A stretch of DNA of 64,000 bases from Dechloromonas sp. ZY10 (GCF_041378895.1 NZ_CP144212.1:3085501-3149500), one strand, 5' to 3'; shown: positions 43,655-54,528, numbered from the stretch's first letter. Translations and numbers: made by a program. The notes: generated by a model not told the origin, from the sequence alone.

Positions 43655-45193
43655 ATGGCCGGCCATATTTCCCTGAAGGTTCTCGCCGTTGACGACAACC
43701 GTACCAACCTGCACATCCTCCAGGTCTTTCTGAAGAAACTGGGGCATCAGGTCATCCTCGCCGAAAATGGCGAAGAGGCGGTAAGGCGGTTTGCCAGCGA
43801 AGAAATTGACGTCGTCCTGCTCGACATCATGATGCCGATCATGGATGGTTTCGAGGCATCTCGCCAGATCAAGGCCATGTCGCGGGAACGGTGGACCCCG
43901 ATCATCCTGCTTTCCGCACTCAACCGGGACGAGAATCTGGTCGAGGGCCTGGAAGCGGGTGCCGATGACTACCTGACCAAGCCGATCAACTTTGTCGTTC
44001 TCGAAGCCAAACTACGCTCAGTACACCGAACACTGACGCTGCAACAGCAATCGATCGATACCGCACGCCGCGAGCAGGCAGTCGCCGACAACATCATTGA
44101 TGCGATTATCACGATCAACGACCGGGGTATTATCTCTTCGGTCAACCGGGCAGCAGAGCGAATTTTCGGCTGGCGCAGCGAAGAACTGGTTGGTAACAAC
44201 GTCAAGATGCTGGTTCCGGAGCCGCACCGCAGTGCGCACGATGGCTACATCGAAAACTATACCGGTGGCGGACAGCCAAAAATCATCGGCAAGGAACGCG
44301 AAGTTGAAGCGCTCCACAAGGACGGCCACACTTTCCCTGCGACACTCGGAGTCACCGAGGTTTTCCTCGATAACAAGCGGATGTTCATTGGCTTGGTACG
44401 CGACATATCAGAGCGCAAGCAATCCGAACACAAGTTGCAGGAAAACGCCCGCCTGCTGCAGGCCTACTACGACCAAACGCAAAATGAGCAGCAACTGGCT
44501 CAACGTTTGATGGAGAAGCAACTTCATCGCAAGGGCTTGCAGGACAAGCGCCTACGCTACAAGGTAATTCCTGCAGAAAACTTCAGCGGCGACATCGTCG
44601 CCGCCAACCGGTCCCCCGAGGGCCGTTTCTACGCCCTGCTCGCAGACGCCACGGGCCATGGCCTGCCGGCAGCGATCAGCGCCCTCCCGGTACTTGCGAT
44701 CTTCTACCGCCTCGCCCGTCTCAACAGTTCATTGCGCGAAATGGTGCACGAACTCAACCAGCAACTGAAGGAATCAATGCCGATAGGACGCTTCGTTGCT
44801 GCCACGCTGGTTTGCCTGGACGAAGAAGCAAAAACGGGAGAAATCTGGGTTGGAGGCACGCCGCAAGCCTTCCTGTTCGACCGCTGGGGGCGCCCGTCCC
44901 GTGTCTTCGAATCGGACAATCTGGCCTTGGGTATTATTGGCAACGAAGAACTGGACTGCCGGCCGGTAGCGTTCACCTGGGAAAGCGAGAGCCAACTGGT
45001 ACTTTGCTCCGACGGCCTGCTGGAAGCCTCCAACAATCAAGGAGAGCAGTTCGAAGTGGAGGGATTGCTGGCAGCAACCGCGAATACCTCTCCGCATATC
45101 CGTTTTGCCAATATTGAATCGGCGCTGGCCAAGCATCTGCAGGATCAGGTAGCCACTGACGACGTATCGCTGATGGTGATCGACTGCCCTTGA
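43655..45193 (+). CDS. Receiver-PAS-PP2C (RsbU/SpoIIE-type) phosphatase
   Basis: 512 residues. Receiver (~5-125; VDDN, phospho-Asp in VVLLDIMMPIMDG, Lys in YLTKPIN), PAS (~140-255; ADNIIDAIITINDRGIISSVNRAAERIFG), a helical linker, and a PP2C-type serine phosphatase (~310-510) with metal-binding motifs FSGDIVAA, LLADATGHGLPAA, LCSDGLLEASN and DDVSLMVI. Such proteins dephosphorylate STAS-domain antagonists in partner-switching pathways. Its kinase counterpart would be the preceding gene; no STAS protein is encoded nearby. Confidence 0.93.
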   Translation: MAGHISLKVLAVDDNRTNLHILQVFLKKLGHQVILAENGEEAVRRFASEEIDVVLLDIMMPIMDGFEASRQIKAMSRERWTPIILLSALNRDENLVEGLEAGADDYLTKPINFVVLEAKLRSVHRTLTLQQQSIDTARREQAVADNIIDAIITINDRGIISSVNRAAERIFGWRSEELVGNNVKMLVPEPHRSAHDGYIENYTGGGQPKIIGKEREVEALHKDGHTFPATLGVTEVFLDNKRMFIGLVRDISERKQSEHKLQENARLLQAYYDQTQNEQQLAQRLMEKQLHRKGLQDKRLRYKVIPAENFSGDIVAANRSPEGRFYALLADATGHGLPAAISALPVLAIFYRLARLNSSLREMVHELNQQLKESMPIGRFVAATLVCLDEEAKTGEIWVGGTPQAFLFDRWGRPSRVFESDNLALGIIGNEELDCRPVAFTWESESQLVLCSDGLLEASNNQGEQFEVEGLLAATANTSPHIRFANIESALAKHLQDQVATDDVSLMVIDCP

Positions 45194-45334
45194 GGTAGCG
45201 GGATTCTGACAGACCCAAACCACAATTAGCGTATCCGCCTGCTTCCTTCAGGGGGCGCAGGTCTCCTCGCTATCAACACGGGCAGACTTGGTTACTCGGA
45301 AAATTAGTCGGGAATTGTCTTGTAAGATAATCAT

Positions 45335-45364
45335 AGAAAAGCCCCGCAAGTGCGGGGCTTTTCT
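45335..45364. terminator. Strong bidirectional terminator closing the ribosomal superoperon
   Basis: AGAAAAGCCCCGCA, AG loop, TGCGGGGCTTTTCT: a perfect 14-bp stem with T-tracts on both strands. It is 17 bp past the rplQ stop on the minus strand and can also end the PP2C transcript on the plus strand. Confidence 0.95.
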
Positions 45365-45381
45365 ATTGGCGCGAGGCGTTG

Positions 45382-45783
45382 TTACTCGCCGGCGCTTTCT
45401 TCGACTTCAACTGCTTCGGTGGGCTCCGGGCGGTCCAGCAGTTCGACGAATGCCATCGGAGCGTTATCGCCGACGCGGAAGCCGCACTTCAGGATGCGCA
45501 GGTAGCCACCCGGGCGCTGAGCATAACGCGGACCGATTTCGGCGAAAAGCTTGACCACGACCTCACGATCGCGCAGACGGTCAAAAGCCAGACGCTTGTT
45601 AGCCAGGGTCGGGTTCTTGCCCAGCGTGATCAGCGGCTCGACGACGCGACGCAGTTCCTTGGCCTTGGGCAAGGTGGTCTTGATCGCTTCGTGCTTGAGC
45701 AGAGAAACGCTCATGTTACGCAGCATCGCCAGGCGGTGGCTGCTGGTACGGTTCAGTTTACGAAGTCCATTGCGGTGACGCAT
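45382..45783 (-). CDS. rplQ: 50S ribosomal protein L17
   Basis: 133 residues; [20 protein letters not shown] is the invariant L17 start. L17 sits near the peptide exit tunnel. The acidic C-terminal tail ([13 protein letters not shown]) is slightly longer than in E. coli. Last gene of the alpha operon, 59 bp after rpoA. Confidence 0.98.
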   Translation of the reverse strand: MRHRNGLRKLNRTSSHRLAMLRNMSVSLLKHEAIKTTLPKAKELRRVVEPLITLGKNPTLANKRLAFDRLRDREVVVKLFAEIGPRYAQRPGGYLRILKCGFRVGDNAPMAFVELLDRPEPTEAVEVEESAGE

Positions 45784-45842
45784 GGTTAATCCTTTCTATG
45801 TTCTGCAGGCGTCCCTTGAAGCGCACAGCGGAAAGCTGGCGC

Positions 45843-46817
45843 TCAGGCCTTTTCCAGGCCGGCGGGCGGCCAATTTTCCAGCTTCATGCCCAGGGTAAGA
45901 CCACGGGCAGCAAGCACTTCCTTGATTTCGTTCAGCGACTTGCGACCGAGATTCGGCGTCTTCAACAGCTCGTTTTCAGTCCGCTGAATCAGATCGCCGA
46001 TGTAGTAGATGTTCTCGGCTTTGAGACAATTCGCAGAACGAACCGTCAATTCGAGATCATCCACTGGCCGCAATAGAACCGGGTCGACCTGGGCCGGGCG
46101 GGAAGCCTCGGCCACCGGCGCCGTACCTTCGAGATCAGCAAACACGGCCAGCTGCTCCATCAGCACGCGGGCCGCGTAGCGGATTGATTCCTCGGGATCG
46201 ACGATACCGTTGGTCTCGATGTCGACAATCAACTTGTCCAGATCGGTACGCTGCTCAACGCGGGCACTCTCCACCGAGTAGGCAACACGCCGGATCGGAG
46301 AAAAGGAAGCATCCAGGACCAACTTGCCGATGGTCTTGGAGTCGCCCAGGTTGCGGACATTGCCCGGAACATAACCACGGCCTTTTTCGACCTTGATTTC
46401 CATGTTCAACTTCCCACCTGCGGAGAGATGGGCGATGACATGTTCCGGATTGATGATTTCGACATCGTGCGGCAGCTCGATATCGGCTGCGCGAACGATG
46501 CCCTCACCTTCACGAGCGAGCTTGAGCGTGACGACGTCACGGCCATGCAGCTTGAAAACAACACCCTTGAGGTTCAAAAGGATGTCAACGACATCCTCCT
46601 GAACGCCATCAATGGTGGAGTACTCATGCAGCACGCCGTCAATTGCGACTTCAGTCGGCGCGTAGCCCGGCATCGACGAAAGCAGGATACGCCGCAGCGC
46701 ATTGCCCAGCGTATGACCGTAGCCGCGTTCGAACGGCTCCATCACCACCTTGGCTTGCACCGGGGAAACGCTTTGAACATCGATGATACGGGGCTTGAGA
46801 AGACCACTGCTTTGCAT
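45843..46817 (-). CDS. rpoA: RNA polymerase alpha subunit
   Basis: 324 residues. The N-terminal dimerisation domain ([22 protein letters not shown]) assembles beta and beta'. The C-terminal domain ([33 protein letters not shown]) contacts UP elements and activators. Both halves are complete. Lies between rpsD and rplQ as in other proteobacteria. Confidence 0.99.
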   Translation of the reverse strand: MQSSGLLKPRIIDVQSVSPVQAKVVMEPFERGYGHTLGNALRRILLSSMPGYAPTEVAIDGVLHEYSTIDGVQEDVVDILLNLKGVVFKLHGRDVVTLKLAREGEGIVRAADIELPHDVEIINPEHVIAHLSAGGKLNMEIKVEKGRGYVPGNVRNLGDSKTIGKLVLDASFSPIRRVAYSVESARVEQRTDLDKLIVDIETNGIVDPEESIRYAARVLMEQLAVFADLEGTAPVAEASRPAQVDPVLLRPVDDLELTVRSANCLKAENIYYIGDLIQRTENELLKTPNLGRKSLNEIKEVLAARGLTLGMKLENWPPAGLEKA

Positions 46818-46843
46818 GGGCTAATATCCTCGGCGAAGTGGAA

Positions 46844-47473
46844 TTACTTCGAGTAAAGTTCGATGACCAGACCTTCGTTCAGGTTGGCAGGCAACTCGGA
46901 ACGCTGCGGCATCGCCTTGAACGTACCTTTGCCTTCCTTGACATCAACCGAAATCCACTCCGGGAACCCACGGGACTCAGCGGCTTCGAGAGCAGCCTTG
47001 CAACGCAGGGAAGCACGGGCACGATCAGTCAGCTGAACAACATCACCCGGCTTGACGATATAGGACGGAATGTTGACACGCTTGCCATTGACCAGAACGC
47101 CATTGTGGCGAACGACCTGGCGGGACTCGGTGCGGGAAGCACCAAAACCCATGCGATAGGCAACGGAGTCCAGACGGGCTTCGAGCAATTGCAGCAGGTT
47201 TTCGCCGGTTTGGCCTTTGCGGCGATCGGCTTCGGCGAAGGTCTTGCGGAACTGACCTTCCAGAACGCCATAAACGCGACGAATCTTCTGCTTGGCGCGA
47301 AGATGCACGCCGTAGTCAGACAAACGGGCACCGGACTTCTGGCCGTGCTGACCGGGAGCGTAGGAACGGCGTTCAATCGCGCACTTGTCGGTGTAACACT
47401 TTTCGCCCTTCAGGAAGAGCTTCTCGCCTTCACGGCGGCACTGACGGCACTTGGGATCGAGATTACGAGCCAC
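46844..47473 (-). CDS. rpsD: 30S ribosomal protein S4
   Basis: 209 residues. GTG start (ARNLDPKCRQ follows) with AAGGAG eight bases upstream. It contains the S4 RNA-binding domain (LDSVAYRMGFGASRTESRQV) and an N-terminal Cys-containing segment (CRQCRREGEKLF). S4 nucleates 30S assembly and in E. coli represses the alpha operon; no leader pseudoknot was looked for here. Confidence 0.98.
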   Translation of the reverse strand: MARNLDPKCRQCRREGEKLFLKGEKCYTDKCAIERRSYAPGQHGQKSGARLSDYGVHLRAKQKIRRVYGVLEGQFRKTFAEADRRKGQTGENLLQLLEARLDSVAYRMGFGASRTESRQVVRHNGVLVNGKRVNIPSYIVKPGDVVQLTDRARASLRCKAALEAAESRGFPEWISVDVKEGKGTFKAMPQRSELPANLNEGLVIELYSK

Positions 47474-47485
47474 TTGTCTTACTCC

Positions 47486-47875
47486 TTAAATGCGGCGCTT
47501 CTTGGGCGGACGGCAGCCGTTGTGCGGCACCGGCGTGACATCGGAAATCGCGGTGATCTTCATGCCCAGCGCGTTGAGTGCGCGGACGGAGGACTCACGA
47601 CCGGGACCAGGGCCCTTGATGCGAACTTCCAGATTCTTGACGCCACATTCCTGAGCCACTTTGCCAGCAGCTTCGGCAGCCACCTGAGCGGCAAACGGGG
47701 TGGACTTGCGGGAGCCACGGAAACCGGCGCCGCCAGAGGTAGCCCACGAAAGCGCATTGCCCTGGCGATCGGTGATGGTGATGATGGTGTTATTGAACGA
47801 GGCGTGGATGTGGGCAATGCCCTCAGCAACGTTCTTTTTAACCTTTTTGCGAACTTTGGTAGCAGTCTTTGCCAT
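47486..47875 (-). CDS. rpsK: 30S ribosomal protein S11
   Basis: 129 residues, with the conserved core [26 protein letters not shown] and C-terminal [14 protein letters not shown]. Part of the 30S platform at the mRNA exit. Twelve bases separate it from rpsD and from rpsM. Confidence 0.99.
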   Translation of the reverse strand: MAKTATKVRKKVKKNVAEGIAHIHASFNNTIITITDRQGNALSWATSGGAGFRGSRKSTPFAAQVAAEAAGKVAQECGVKNLEVRIKGPGPGRESSVRALNALGMKITAISDVTPVPHNGCRPPKKRRI

Positions 47876-47887
47876 TTTTCGTTCCTA

Positions 47888-48250
47888 TTACTTCTTACCG
47901 GCGATAGCCTTGCGCGGGCCCTTGCGGGTACGTGCATTGGTCTTGGTGCGCTGGCCACGGCAAGGCAAGCCCTTGCGGTGACGCAGGCCACGGTAGCAGC
48001 CAAGGTCCATCAGACGCTTGATGCTCATGGTCACTTCGCGACGCAGGTCGCCTTCGACGGTGAACTTAGCAACTTCGTCACGCAGACGATCCATCTCGGC
48101 GTCGGTGACATCTTTCATTTTCGTGGTACGAGCCACGCCGGCTGCATCACAGATCAGCTGTGCACGCGTACGGCCGATGCCGAAAATCGCGGTCAACGCG
48201 ATTTCAGCATGCTTGTGGTTCGGAATGTTTACCCCAGCAATACGGGCCAT
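47888..48250 (-). CDS. rpsM: 30S ribosomal protein S13
   Basis: 120 residues starting [20 protein letters not shown]; the basic tail ([20 protein letters not shown]) reaches the decoding centre. First gene of the alpha segment after rpmJ, with a GGAG ribosome site upstream. Confidence 0.99.
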   Translation of the reverse strand: MARIAGVNIPNHKHAEIALTAIFGIGRTRAQLICDAAGVARTTKMKDVTDAEMDRLRDEVAKFTVEGDLRREVTMSIKRLMDLGCYRGLRHRKGLPCRGQRTKTNARTRKGPRKAIAGKK

Positions 48251-48301
48251 TGAATCACTCCAATATTTCTAAAATTAACAAATGCCGGACATGCCAGGGA
48301 A

Positions 48302-48415
48302 TTAACCCTGGCGCTGCTTATGACGCGGGTCCTTGCAAATGATGCGCACGACGCCCTTGCGACGGATCACTTTGCAGTTGCGGCAAATGCGCTTCACAGA
48401 AGGTTGCACTTTCAT
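48302..48415 (-). CDS. rpmJ: 50S ribosomal protein L36
   Basis: 37 residues, short enough to be missed by simple gene searches. It reads [17 protein letters not shown] and ends in [10 protein letters not shown]. The zinc ligands Cys11, Cys14, Cys27 and His32 are all present, so this is the zinc-binding form. Lies between infA and rpsM. Confidence 0.97.
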   Translation of the reverse strand: MKVQPSVKRICRNCKVIRRKGVVRIICKDPRHKQRQG

Positions 48416-48487
48416 GTTTAACTCCTCGTCTGCCGGGCTAGGAAGCAGCCGTGATTCGTCGCCCAGCGGTTATTGCGTAGAGAACCG

Positions 48488-48706
48488 TTACTTTGCGCGG
48501 AAAACAATCCGCGCCTTGCTAAGATCGTACGGTGTTAATTGCACCGTTACCTTGTCACCGGGAAGGATCCGGATGTAATGCATCCGCATTTTCCCGGAAA
48601 TGAAGCCATGTACTACATGGCCATTTTCCAGCTTGACCTTGAAGGTCGCATTAGGCAGGTTTTCGAGAACCTCACCTTGCATCTCGATGTAGTCTTCTTT
48701 CGCCAT
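48488..48706 (-). CDS. infA: Translation initiation factor IF-1
   Basis: 72 residues, a single S1-type OB fold ([39 protein letters not shown]). Its place between secY and rpmJ is the betaproteobacterial arrangement; E. coli carries infA elsewhere. Six bases after secY. Confidence 0.98.
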   Translation of the reverse strand: MAKEDYIEMQGEVLENLPNATFKVKLENGHVVHGFISGKMRMHYIRILPGDKVTVQLTPYDLSKARIVFRAK

Positions 48707-48712
48707 AACTAC

Positions 48713-50038
48713 TTACTTGATCATTGTCGGGGAGCCCTTGAAATTCGCTTTCTTGAGCAGGCTCTCATATTGATGCGACATCACATATGCTTGAACTTGC
48801 GCCATGAAATCCATGGTAACAACCACAATGATCAGCAACGACGTACCACCAAAATAGAACGGAACATTCCACTTCAAGATCAGGAATTCAGGCAACAGGC
48901 AGACCAGGGTGATATAAGCTGCGCCAATCAACGTCAACCGCATCAAAATCTTGTCGATATAACGGGCAGTTTGCTCACCGGGACGAATCCCCGGGACAAA
49001 AGCGCCGCTCTTCTTCAAGTTATCGGCTGTTTCCTTCGAGTTAAAGACCAGCGCAGTATAGAAGAAACAGAAAAATACAATGGCAGCTGCGTACAGCATC
49101 ACGTAGATCGGTTGTCCGGGTGACAGGGTCGCGGCAACATCTTTCAGCCAGCGCATCGAGTCACCAGAACCAAACCATCCAGCCGCGGTTGCCGGAAACA
49201 GGATGATGGATGAAGCAAAAATGGGCGGAATGACACCAGCCATATTCAATTTCAAGGGCAGATGCGAACTTTGCCCACCATACATCTTGTTACCTACCTG
49301 GCGCTTGGCGTAATTGACCAGAATCTTGCGCTGCCCACGCTCGACGAACACCACGAACGCAGTGACCAAGACCACCAAAATACAAATGATCAAAGCAGTC
49401 AGCGGATGCATCGCACCGGTGCGCACCAATTCCAGCAGCCCGCCAATGGCATTCGGCAAGCCAGCTGCAATACCAGCAAAGATAATGATCGAAATGCCGT
49501 TGCCCAGACCACGTTCGGTAATCTGCTCACCCAGCCACATGAGGAACATGGTGCCAGTAAGAAGGGTGGATACCGTGGTCAAACGGAAGAGGAAGCCGGG
49601 GTCGTTAACCAAACCTGGTTGCGCCTCGAGGGCAACAGCGATCCCAAGACCTTGGAAAAGAGCCAACAGGACCGTGCCGTAGCGCGTGTACTGGGTAATC
49701 TTGCGACGGCCTGCCTCACCCTCTTTTTTTAGCGCTTCCAGCTGAGGGCTGGCTACCGTCATCAACTGCATGATGATCGACGCCGAAATATACGGCATGA
49801 TCCCCAATGCGAAAATGGTGAATCGCGACAGGGCACCACCCGAGAACATGTTGAACATGCCCAGAATGCCGCCCTGTTGCGAATTAAACAGATCGGATAG
49901 AACGTTGGGATCAATACCCGGCACCGGAATATGAGCTCCGATGCGGTACACAACCAGCGCCCCTAGCAAAAACCAGAGACGGCGCTTGAGATCACCAAAT
50001 TTGCCGCCCTTGGCGACAGTGTTCGGATTTGCAGCCAA
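48713..50038 (-). CDS. secY: SecY, protein translocase channel subunit
   Basis: 441 residues, ten membrane helices with [17 protein letters not shown] and [22 protein letters not shown] typical of SecY. The start is a TTG ([19 protein letters not shown] follows) with AAAGG eight bases upstream; no ATG fits the conserved N-terminus. It forms the inner-membrane pore with SecE and SecG. Last large gene of the spc segment. Confidence 0.97.
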   Translation of the reverse strand: MAANPNTVAKGGKFGDLKRRLWFLLGALVVYRIGAHIPVPGIDPNVLSDLFNSQQGGILGMFNMFSGGALSRFTIFALGIMPYISASIIMQLMTVASPQLEALKKEGEAGRRKITQYTRYGTVLLALFQGLGIAVALEAQPGLVNDPGFLFRLTTVSTLLTGTMFLMWLGEQITERGLGNGISIIIFAGIAAGLPNAIGGLLELVRTGAMHPLTALIICILVVLVTAFVVFVERGQRKILVNYAKRQVGNKMYGGQSSHLPLKLNMAGVIPPIFASSIILFPATAAGWFGSGDSMRWLKDVAATLSPGQPIYVMLYAAAIVFFCFFYTALVFNSKETADNLKKSGAFVPGIRPGEQTARYIDKILMRLTLIGAAYITLVCLLPEFLILKWNVPFYFGGTSLLIIVVVTMDFMAQVQAYVMSHQYESLLKKANFKGSPTMIK

Positions 50039-50058
50039 CGTTCAGACCTTTCTACAAC

Positions 50059-50493
50059 TTACTCAGCGACAGAGCCGCCAGCGGCTTCGATAGCAGCCTT
50101 CGCACCCTTGGTGGCACCAACCCCCTTCAAGGTCACCTTGCGGGTGATCTCGCCAGCCAGAATCACCTTGGCCGACAGGGCGTCACCAGGAACCACACCA
50201 GCTGCCTGCAGCGCCAGCAGATCGATTTCATCAATCGGCAGGCGATCCAGATCAGTGAGGCGAACCTCGTAGTTACGGGCGCGAGTCAAGGAGTTGAAGC
50301 CGCGCTTAGGCAACCGGCGCTGCAAAGGCATTTGACCGCCTTCAAAGCCGACCTTGTGGAAGCCACCCGAACGGGACTTCTGGCCCTTATGGCCACGGCC
50401 ACAGGTCTTACCAAGACCGGAACCAATACCGCGACCGACGCGCTTTGCAGCGTGCTTGGAGCCCTCACCGGGCTGAATGGTATTGAGACGCAT
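50059..50493 (-). CDS. rplO: 50S ribosomal protein L15
   Basis: 144 residues. The Gly/Arg/Lys-rich N-terminal extension ([20 protein letters not shown]) threads through 23S rRNA and the C-terminal domain is complete. Three bases after rpmD. Confidence 0.98.
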   Translation of the reverse strand: MRLNTIQPGEGSKHAAKRVGRGIGSGLGKTCGRGHKGQKSRSGGFHKVGFEGGQMPLQRRLPKRGFNSLTRARNYEVRLTDLDRLPIDEIDLLALQAAGVVPGDALSAKVILAGEITRKVTLKGVGATKGAKAAIEAAGGSVAE

Positions 50494-50496
50494 CGA

Positions 50497-50679
50497 TTAA
50501 CCCTCAACCTTGACGAGATACTGAACCTTCTGAATCATGCCGCGAACAGCAGGCGTATCCAGCAACTCAGCAGAGCTGTTCAACTTGCGCAGGCCCAGAC
50601 CACGAACGGTGGCGCGATGATCCTGCTTGGTACCAATGATGCTCTTGACGAGCGTCACCTTGATCTTTTTGTCAGACAT
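50497..50679 (-). CDS. rpmD: 50S ribosomal protein L30
   Basis: 60 residues with [24 protein letters not shown], the L30 signature. Between rpsE and rplO, spaced by 3 bp on each side. Confidence 0.98.
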   Translation of the reverse strand: MSDKKIKVTLVKSIIGTKQDHRATVRGLGLRKLNSSAELLDTPAVRGMIQKVQYLVKVEG

Positions 50680-50682
50680 TGC

Positions 50683-51210
50683 TTACCCCAGAATCTGTTC
50701 GACCGAAAGACCACGCTTGGCGGCGATTTCAGCCGGCGTATTCACCTTGGACAAACCGTCAATGGTGGCACGCACGATGTTGTAGGGATTGGTCGAGCCG
50801 TGAGCCTTAGCAACCACGTTGGTCACGCCGACAACTTCGAACACGGCACGCATAGCACCGCCAGCAATGATCCCGGTACCTTCCGGCGCCGGCTGGATCA
50901 TCACGGTGGTAGCGCCATGACGGCCCATCACGGTGTGATGAACAGTACCGTTCTTGAGACTGACCTTGGCCATCTTGCGACGCGCCTCGTCCATTGCCTT
51001 CTGAACAGCAACCGGCACTTCGCGGGACTTGCCCTTACCCATGCCAATAGCGCCATCACCATCACCAACCACAGTCAACGCTGCAAAGCCGAGAATCCGA
51101 CCGCCCTTGACCACTTTGGTGACGCGATTCACCGCAACCATCTTCTCGCGCAAACCGTCGTCGCGCTCATCAGCCTGTTGCGGCTTCTTGTTTCTTTCAG
51201 GTTTAGCCAT
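50683..51210 (-). CDS. rpsE: 30S ribosomal protein S5
   Basis: 175 residues. The double-stranded-RNA-binding domain ([19 protein letters not shown]) and C-terminal domain ([19 protein letters not shown]) are present. The Lys/Gln-rich N-terminal extension is slightly longer than in E. coli. S5 helps set decoding fidelity. Confidence 0.99.
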   Translation of the reverse strand: MAKPERNKKPQQADERDDGLREKMVAVNRVTKVVKGGRILGFAALTVVGDGDGAIGMGKGKSREVPVAVQKAMDEARRKMAKVSLKNGTVHHTVMGRHGATTVMIQPAPEGTGIIAGGAMRAVFEVVGVTNVVAKAHGSTNPYNIVRATIDGLSKVNTPAEIAAKRGLSVEQILG

Positions 51211-51237
51211 TTCTTAACCTCGTTCTGTCGGCGTCGC

Positions 51238-51594
51238 TTAGAACTTCAAACCGCCTTCACGCGCGGCTTCTGCCAACGCCTGAATACGACCATGGTACTG
51301 GTGCCCGGAGCGGTCGAAAGCGACCTGTTCGATACCAGCAGCCTTGGCACGCTCGGCGATCAGCTTGCCGATAGCAGCAGCCGCTGCCTTGTTGCCACCG
51401 TTTGCAACGGCTTCGCGAACATTTTTATCCAGAGTGGAAGCCGAAGCCAGGACCTTTCCGCCACAAGCGGAAATAACCTGAGCATAGATGTGGCAGTTAG
51501 TGCGATTAACGCACAAGCGCACAGCATTGAGTTCGGCGATTTTGGCCCGGGTTTTGCGGGCACGGCGCAAACGCGCTTGCTTCTTGTTAAACAT
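51238..51594 (-). CDS. rplR: 50S ribosomal protein L18
   Basis: 118 residues; [26 protein letters not shown] is the standard L18 end. It binds 5S rRNA with L5 and L25. Nine bases from rplF. Confidence 0.98.
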   Translation of the reverse strand: MFNKKQARLRRARKTRAKIAELNAVRLCVNRTNCHIYAQVISACGGKVLASASTLDKNVREAVANGGNKAAAAAIGKLIAERAKAAGIEQVAFDRSGHQYHGRIQALAEAAREGGLKF

Positions 51595-51603
51595 ATGCCA
51601 CCC

Positions 51604-52134
51604 TTACTTCTTCTTGGTTTCCTTGATAACCACCACTTCGTCCGCATAGCGAACACCTTTGCCCTTATAGGGCTCCGGCTTGCGATAGGCACGAATTTCG
51701 GCGGCAACCTGACCGACCTGCTGCTTGTCGGAACCCTTAACGATGATTTCGGTCTGAGTCGGACATTCAACCTTTACACCGGCCGGCATCTTGTGCGCGA
51801 CGGGATGGGAAAAGCCGAGAGACAGATTAAGGACATCGCCTTGGGCCTGTGCGCGGTAACCCACGCCGACCAATTGCAGCTTGCGCTCGAAGCCTTTGGA
51901 GACGCCAGTGACCATATTGGCGATGTTGGCACGCATCGTACCCCACATCGCGGCAGCACCTGCCACACCTTCGACCTTGGCCACGGAAACAGCACCGCCA
52001 TCGACAGTGACGGCAACCGCAGGATGGTTAGCAGTTGCCAGCGAACCCAACGGGCCCTTGACAACGATTTGCTGACCAACGGTCACCTCAACACCAGCGG
52101 GGAGCACAACGGGATTCTTACCGATACGAGACAT
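51604..52134 (-). CDS. rplF: 50S ribosomal protein L6
   Basis: 176 residues, two tandem L6 domains and the C-terminal signature [16 protein letters not shown]. Located near the sarcin-ricin loop. Confidence 0.99.
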   Translation of the reverse strand: MSRIGKNPVVLPAGVEVTVGQQIVVKGPLGSLATANHPAVAVTVDGGAVSVAKVEGVAGAAAMWGTMRANIANMVTGVSKGFERKLQLVGVGYRAQAQGDVLNLSLGFSHPVAHKMPAGVKVECPTQTEIIVKGSDKQQVGQVAAEIRAYRKPEPYKGKGVRYADEVVVIKETKKK

Positions 52135-52146
52135 GATCAGGACCCC

Positions 52147-52542
52147 TTACGCGACGATGCAGAGCACTTCGCCACCAACTTTGGTAGCGCGAGCCTTGCG
52201 ATCGGTCATAACACCCTTGGGAGTGGAAACAATCGCCACACCCAGGCCATTCATAACACGCGGAATATCCTCGCAGCCCTTGTAGATACGCAGACCAGGC
52301 TTGGAAACACGCTCGATGCGCTCGATAACCGGACGACCGGCGTAGTACTTCAGCCCAATTTCAAGATTAGCCTTGCCGTCGGTCTGGCGAACAGCAAAAT
52401 CTTCGATATAGCCCTCGTCCTTAAGAACGGCCGCAATAGCAACCTTGAGCTTGGAGGACGGAACGGAGACAGACGCCTTTTCGGCGAGCTGGGCGTTGCG
52501 GATGCGGGTCAGCATATCCGCGATCGGATCGCTCATTGCCAT
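52147..52542 (-). CDS. rpsH: 30S ribosomal protein S8
   Basis: 131 residues. CAGGAG ten bases upstream favours the ATG at 52542 over the one at 52536. [15 protein letters not shown] and the C-terminal [21 protein letters not shown] are typical. In E. coli S8 represses the spc operon by binding mRNA near rplE; whether that site exists here was not tested. Confidence 0.98.
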   Translation of the reverse strand: MAMSDPIADMLTRIRNAQLAEKASVSVPSSKLKVAIAAVLKDEGYIEDFAVRQTDGKANLEIGLKYYAGRPVIERIERVSKPGLRIYKGCEDIPRVMNGLGVAIVSTPKGVMTDRKARATKVGGEVLCIVA

Positions 52543-52559
52543 ATTCTGTAACTCCTGAA

Positions 52560-52865
52560 TTACCAGCTGGCCTTAACAATCCCCGGAATCTCGCCATTAA
52601 AGGCAAGCTCACGGATCTTGTTACGACACAGACCGAATTTACGGAAAACACCCCGAGGACGACCAGTCAGTTGGCAGCGGTTGCGCAAGCGGGTCGGGCT
52701 GGAATTGCGGGGCAGGGCCTGCAGCTTGAGACGAGCTTCAAAACGCTCCTCATCAGACAGGCTCACATCATTGATAACAGCTTCCAACGCAGCACGCTTA
52801 GCAGCGAACTGAGCCACAAGCTTGCGGCGCTTTTCTTCGCGATTGATCAGAGCAAGTTTTGCCAT
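52560..52865 (-). CDS. rpsN: 30S ribosomal protein S14 (zinc-independent type)
   Basis: 101 residues, the long form without the CxxC zinc knuckles (only one Cys pair position remains, [20 protein letters not shown]). Ends in IVKASW. Lies between rplE and rpsH. Confidence 0.98.
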   Translation of the reverse strand: MAKLALINREEKRRKLVAQFAAKRAALEAVINDVSLSDEERFEARLKLQALPRNSSPTRLRNRCQLTGRPRGVFRKFGLCRNKIRELAFNGEIPGIVKASW

Positions 52866-52872
52866 GATTGCC

Positions 52873-53412
52873 TCAATTCTTGAACGGGAACTTGAACGCC
52901 GTGAGAAGCGCCTTGGCTTCAGCATCGGTTTTCGCAGTCGTCGTAATGCTGATATTCATACCGCGGAGAGCATCGATCTTGTCGTACTCGATTTCCGGGA
53001 AAATAATCTGCTCTTTGACGCCCATGTTGTAGTTACCCTGACCGTCAAAACCCTTACCGGAGATACCGCGAAAATCGCGAACACGCGGCAAGGCGATAGT
53101 CACCAAGCGATCGAGGAATTCAAACATCCGCGGACCGCGCAGGGTAACCATGCAACCGATGGGATAGCCGTCACGAATCTTGAAGCCAGCGATTGACTTG
53201 CGAGCCTTGGTAGCCACCGGCTTTTGGCCGGCAATCTTCTGCATATCGCCAATCGCGTTTTCGAGAACCTTCTTGTCGGCAACCGCCTCACCAACCCCCA
53301 TGTTCAGGGTGATTTTGGTGATGCGCGGCACCTCCATAACGGACTTGTAACCGAATTGCTTCTGCAAATCAGCAACAACCGTCTCTTTGTAAAACTGCTG
53401 CAAACGTGCCAT
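52873..53412 (-). CDS. rplE: 50S ribosomal protein L5
   Basis: 179 residues from the ATG at 53412 ([13 protein letters not shown]), matching E. coli length; a TTG two codons earlier is also in frame. [22 protein letters not shown] and [20 protein letters not shown] are family motifs. Binds 5S rRNA and the P-site tRNA. Confidence 0.98.
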   Translation of the reverse strand: MARLQQFYKETVVADLQKQFGYKSVMEVPRITKITLNMGVGEAVADKKVLENAIGDMQKIAGQKPVATKARKSIAGFKIRDGYPIGCMVTLRGPRMFEFLDRLVTIALPRVRDFRGISGKGFDGQGNYNMGVKEQIIFPEIEYDKIDALRGMNISITTTAKTDAEAKALLTAFKFPFKN

Positions 53413-53422
53413 GAGCAACCCC

Positions 53423-53740
53423 TTAAGCGTTCACCGGCTCGCCGTTCGACTTGAACACGCGAACCTTGCGACCATCTTCCAACACCTTGAAACCGACGCG
53501 ATCTGCCTTGCCGGTAACCGCATTGAACAATGCAATATTGGAAACATGAATCGGCATATCCTTATCGACGATGCCACCCGCAACCCCCTTTACAGGATTC
53601 GGACGAACGTGCTTCTTGGCACGATTCACACCCTCGACAACCACATGCTCTGCATCAATGCGCTTAAGCACGGTGCCACGCTTGCCCTTATCCTTGCCGG
53701 TAAGAACAATAATTTCGTCGCCTTTGCGGATCTTTTCCAC
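53423..53740 (-). CDS. rplX: 50S ribosomal protein L24
   Basis: 105 residues with the KOW motif [22 protein letters not shown] start with AAGGGG upstream. An early 50S assembly protein. Confidence 0.98.
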   Translation of the reverse strand: MEKIRKGDEIIVLTGKDKGKRGTVLKRIDAEHVVVEGVNRAKKHVRPNPVKGVAGGIVDKDMPIHVSNIALFNAVTGKADRVGFKVLEDGRKVRVFKSNGEPVNA

Positions 53741-53750
53741 GACCGACCCC

Positions 53751-54119
53751 TTAGAGAACTTCCGGAGCCAGGGACACGATCTTCATGAAGCGCTCGGTAC
53801 GCAATTCGCGCGTAACGGGCCCGAAGATGCGAGTGCCAATCGGCTCAAGCTTGGTATTGAGAAGAACAGCGGCATTGCCATCAAAGCGAACCAGCGAGCC
53901 ATCCGGGCGACGTACGCCCTTGGCGGTACGCACCACGACAGCATTGTAGACATCGCCCTTTTTGACGCGACCGCGAGGGGCAGCATCCTTGATACTAACC
54001 TTGATGATGTCACCAATGCCTGCATAGCGACGCTTGGAGCCGCCCAGAACCTTGATACACATCACTGAACGAGCACCGGTGTTATCGGCGACGTCCAGAA
54101 TCGTCTGCATCTGAATCAT
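53751..54119 (-). CDS. rplN: 50S ribosomal protein L14
   Basis: 122 residues; [20 protein letters not shown] and [18 protein letters not shown] are invariant. First gene of the spc segment. A terminator-like hairpin lies 89 bp upstream, with no strong promoter recognised in between. Confidence 0.99.
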   Translation of the reverse strand: MIQMQTILDVADNTGARSVMCIKVLGGSKRRYAGIGDIIKVSIKDAAPRGRVKKGDVYNAVVVRTAKGVRRPDGSLVRFDGNAAVLLNTKLEPIGTRIFGPVTRELRTERFMKIVSLAPEVL

Positions 54120-54207
54120 TTAATTAAACTCCAACTTAATCCGCCTCAGCGGTCAGTCTTGGAACCCGTACGGGTCGAACGAATTCGCAACCCGGAACAC
54201 GGGCCAC

Positions 54208-54239
54208 AAAAAAGAAGCCGGATTATACCGGCTTCTTTT
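54208..54239 (-). terminator. Terminator-like hairpin at the S10/spc boundary (rpsQ-rplN)
   Basis: GAAGCCGG / CCGGCTTC around the loop ATTATA, with six T after the stem on the minus strand and four on the plus strand. It begins 25 bp beyond the rpsQ stop, exactly where E. coli separates its S10 and spc operons. Confidence 0.85.
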
Positions 54240-54264
54240 GAGACCTGACAAGAGGTGGATGCAA

Positions 54265-54528
54265 TTAAATCACAACGGCCTTTTCAAGCACCGTGGTAAC
54301 GGCCCATGCCTTAGTCCGGGAGACCGGGCGAGTCTCAATGATCTCGACGAGATCACCAGCCTTTGCCACATTCCCTTCGTTGTGCGCATGATACTTCTTC
54401 GAGCGGATCATAACCTTCCCATACATCGGGTGCTTGACCTTACGCTCCACCAAGACGGTGACCGTCTTGTCCATCTTGTCGCTCACTACACGCCCGATCA
54501 GCGTGCGCTTAATGCTGGATTCGCTCAT
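54265..54528 (-). CDS. rpsQ: 30S ribosomal protein S17
   Basis: 87 residues, OB-fold ([21 protein letters not shown]). The ATG overlaps the rpmC stop (ATGA). Last gene before the S10/spc hairpin. Confidence 0.99.
   Translation of the reverse strand: MSESSIKRTLIGRVVSDKMDKTVTVLVERKVKHPMYGKVMIRSKKYHAHNEGNVAKAGDLVEIIETRPVSRTKAWAVTTVLEKAVVI

Noticed and set aside
50029-52551. 840-codon open frame on the plus strand over ribosomal genes
   Set aside because: Antisense to rplO through rpsH, all unmistakable. The openness follows from their codon bias.
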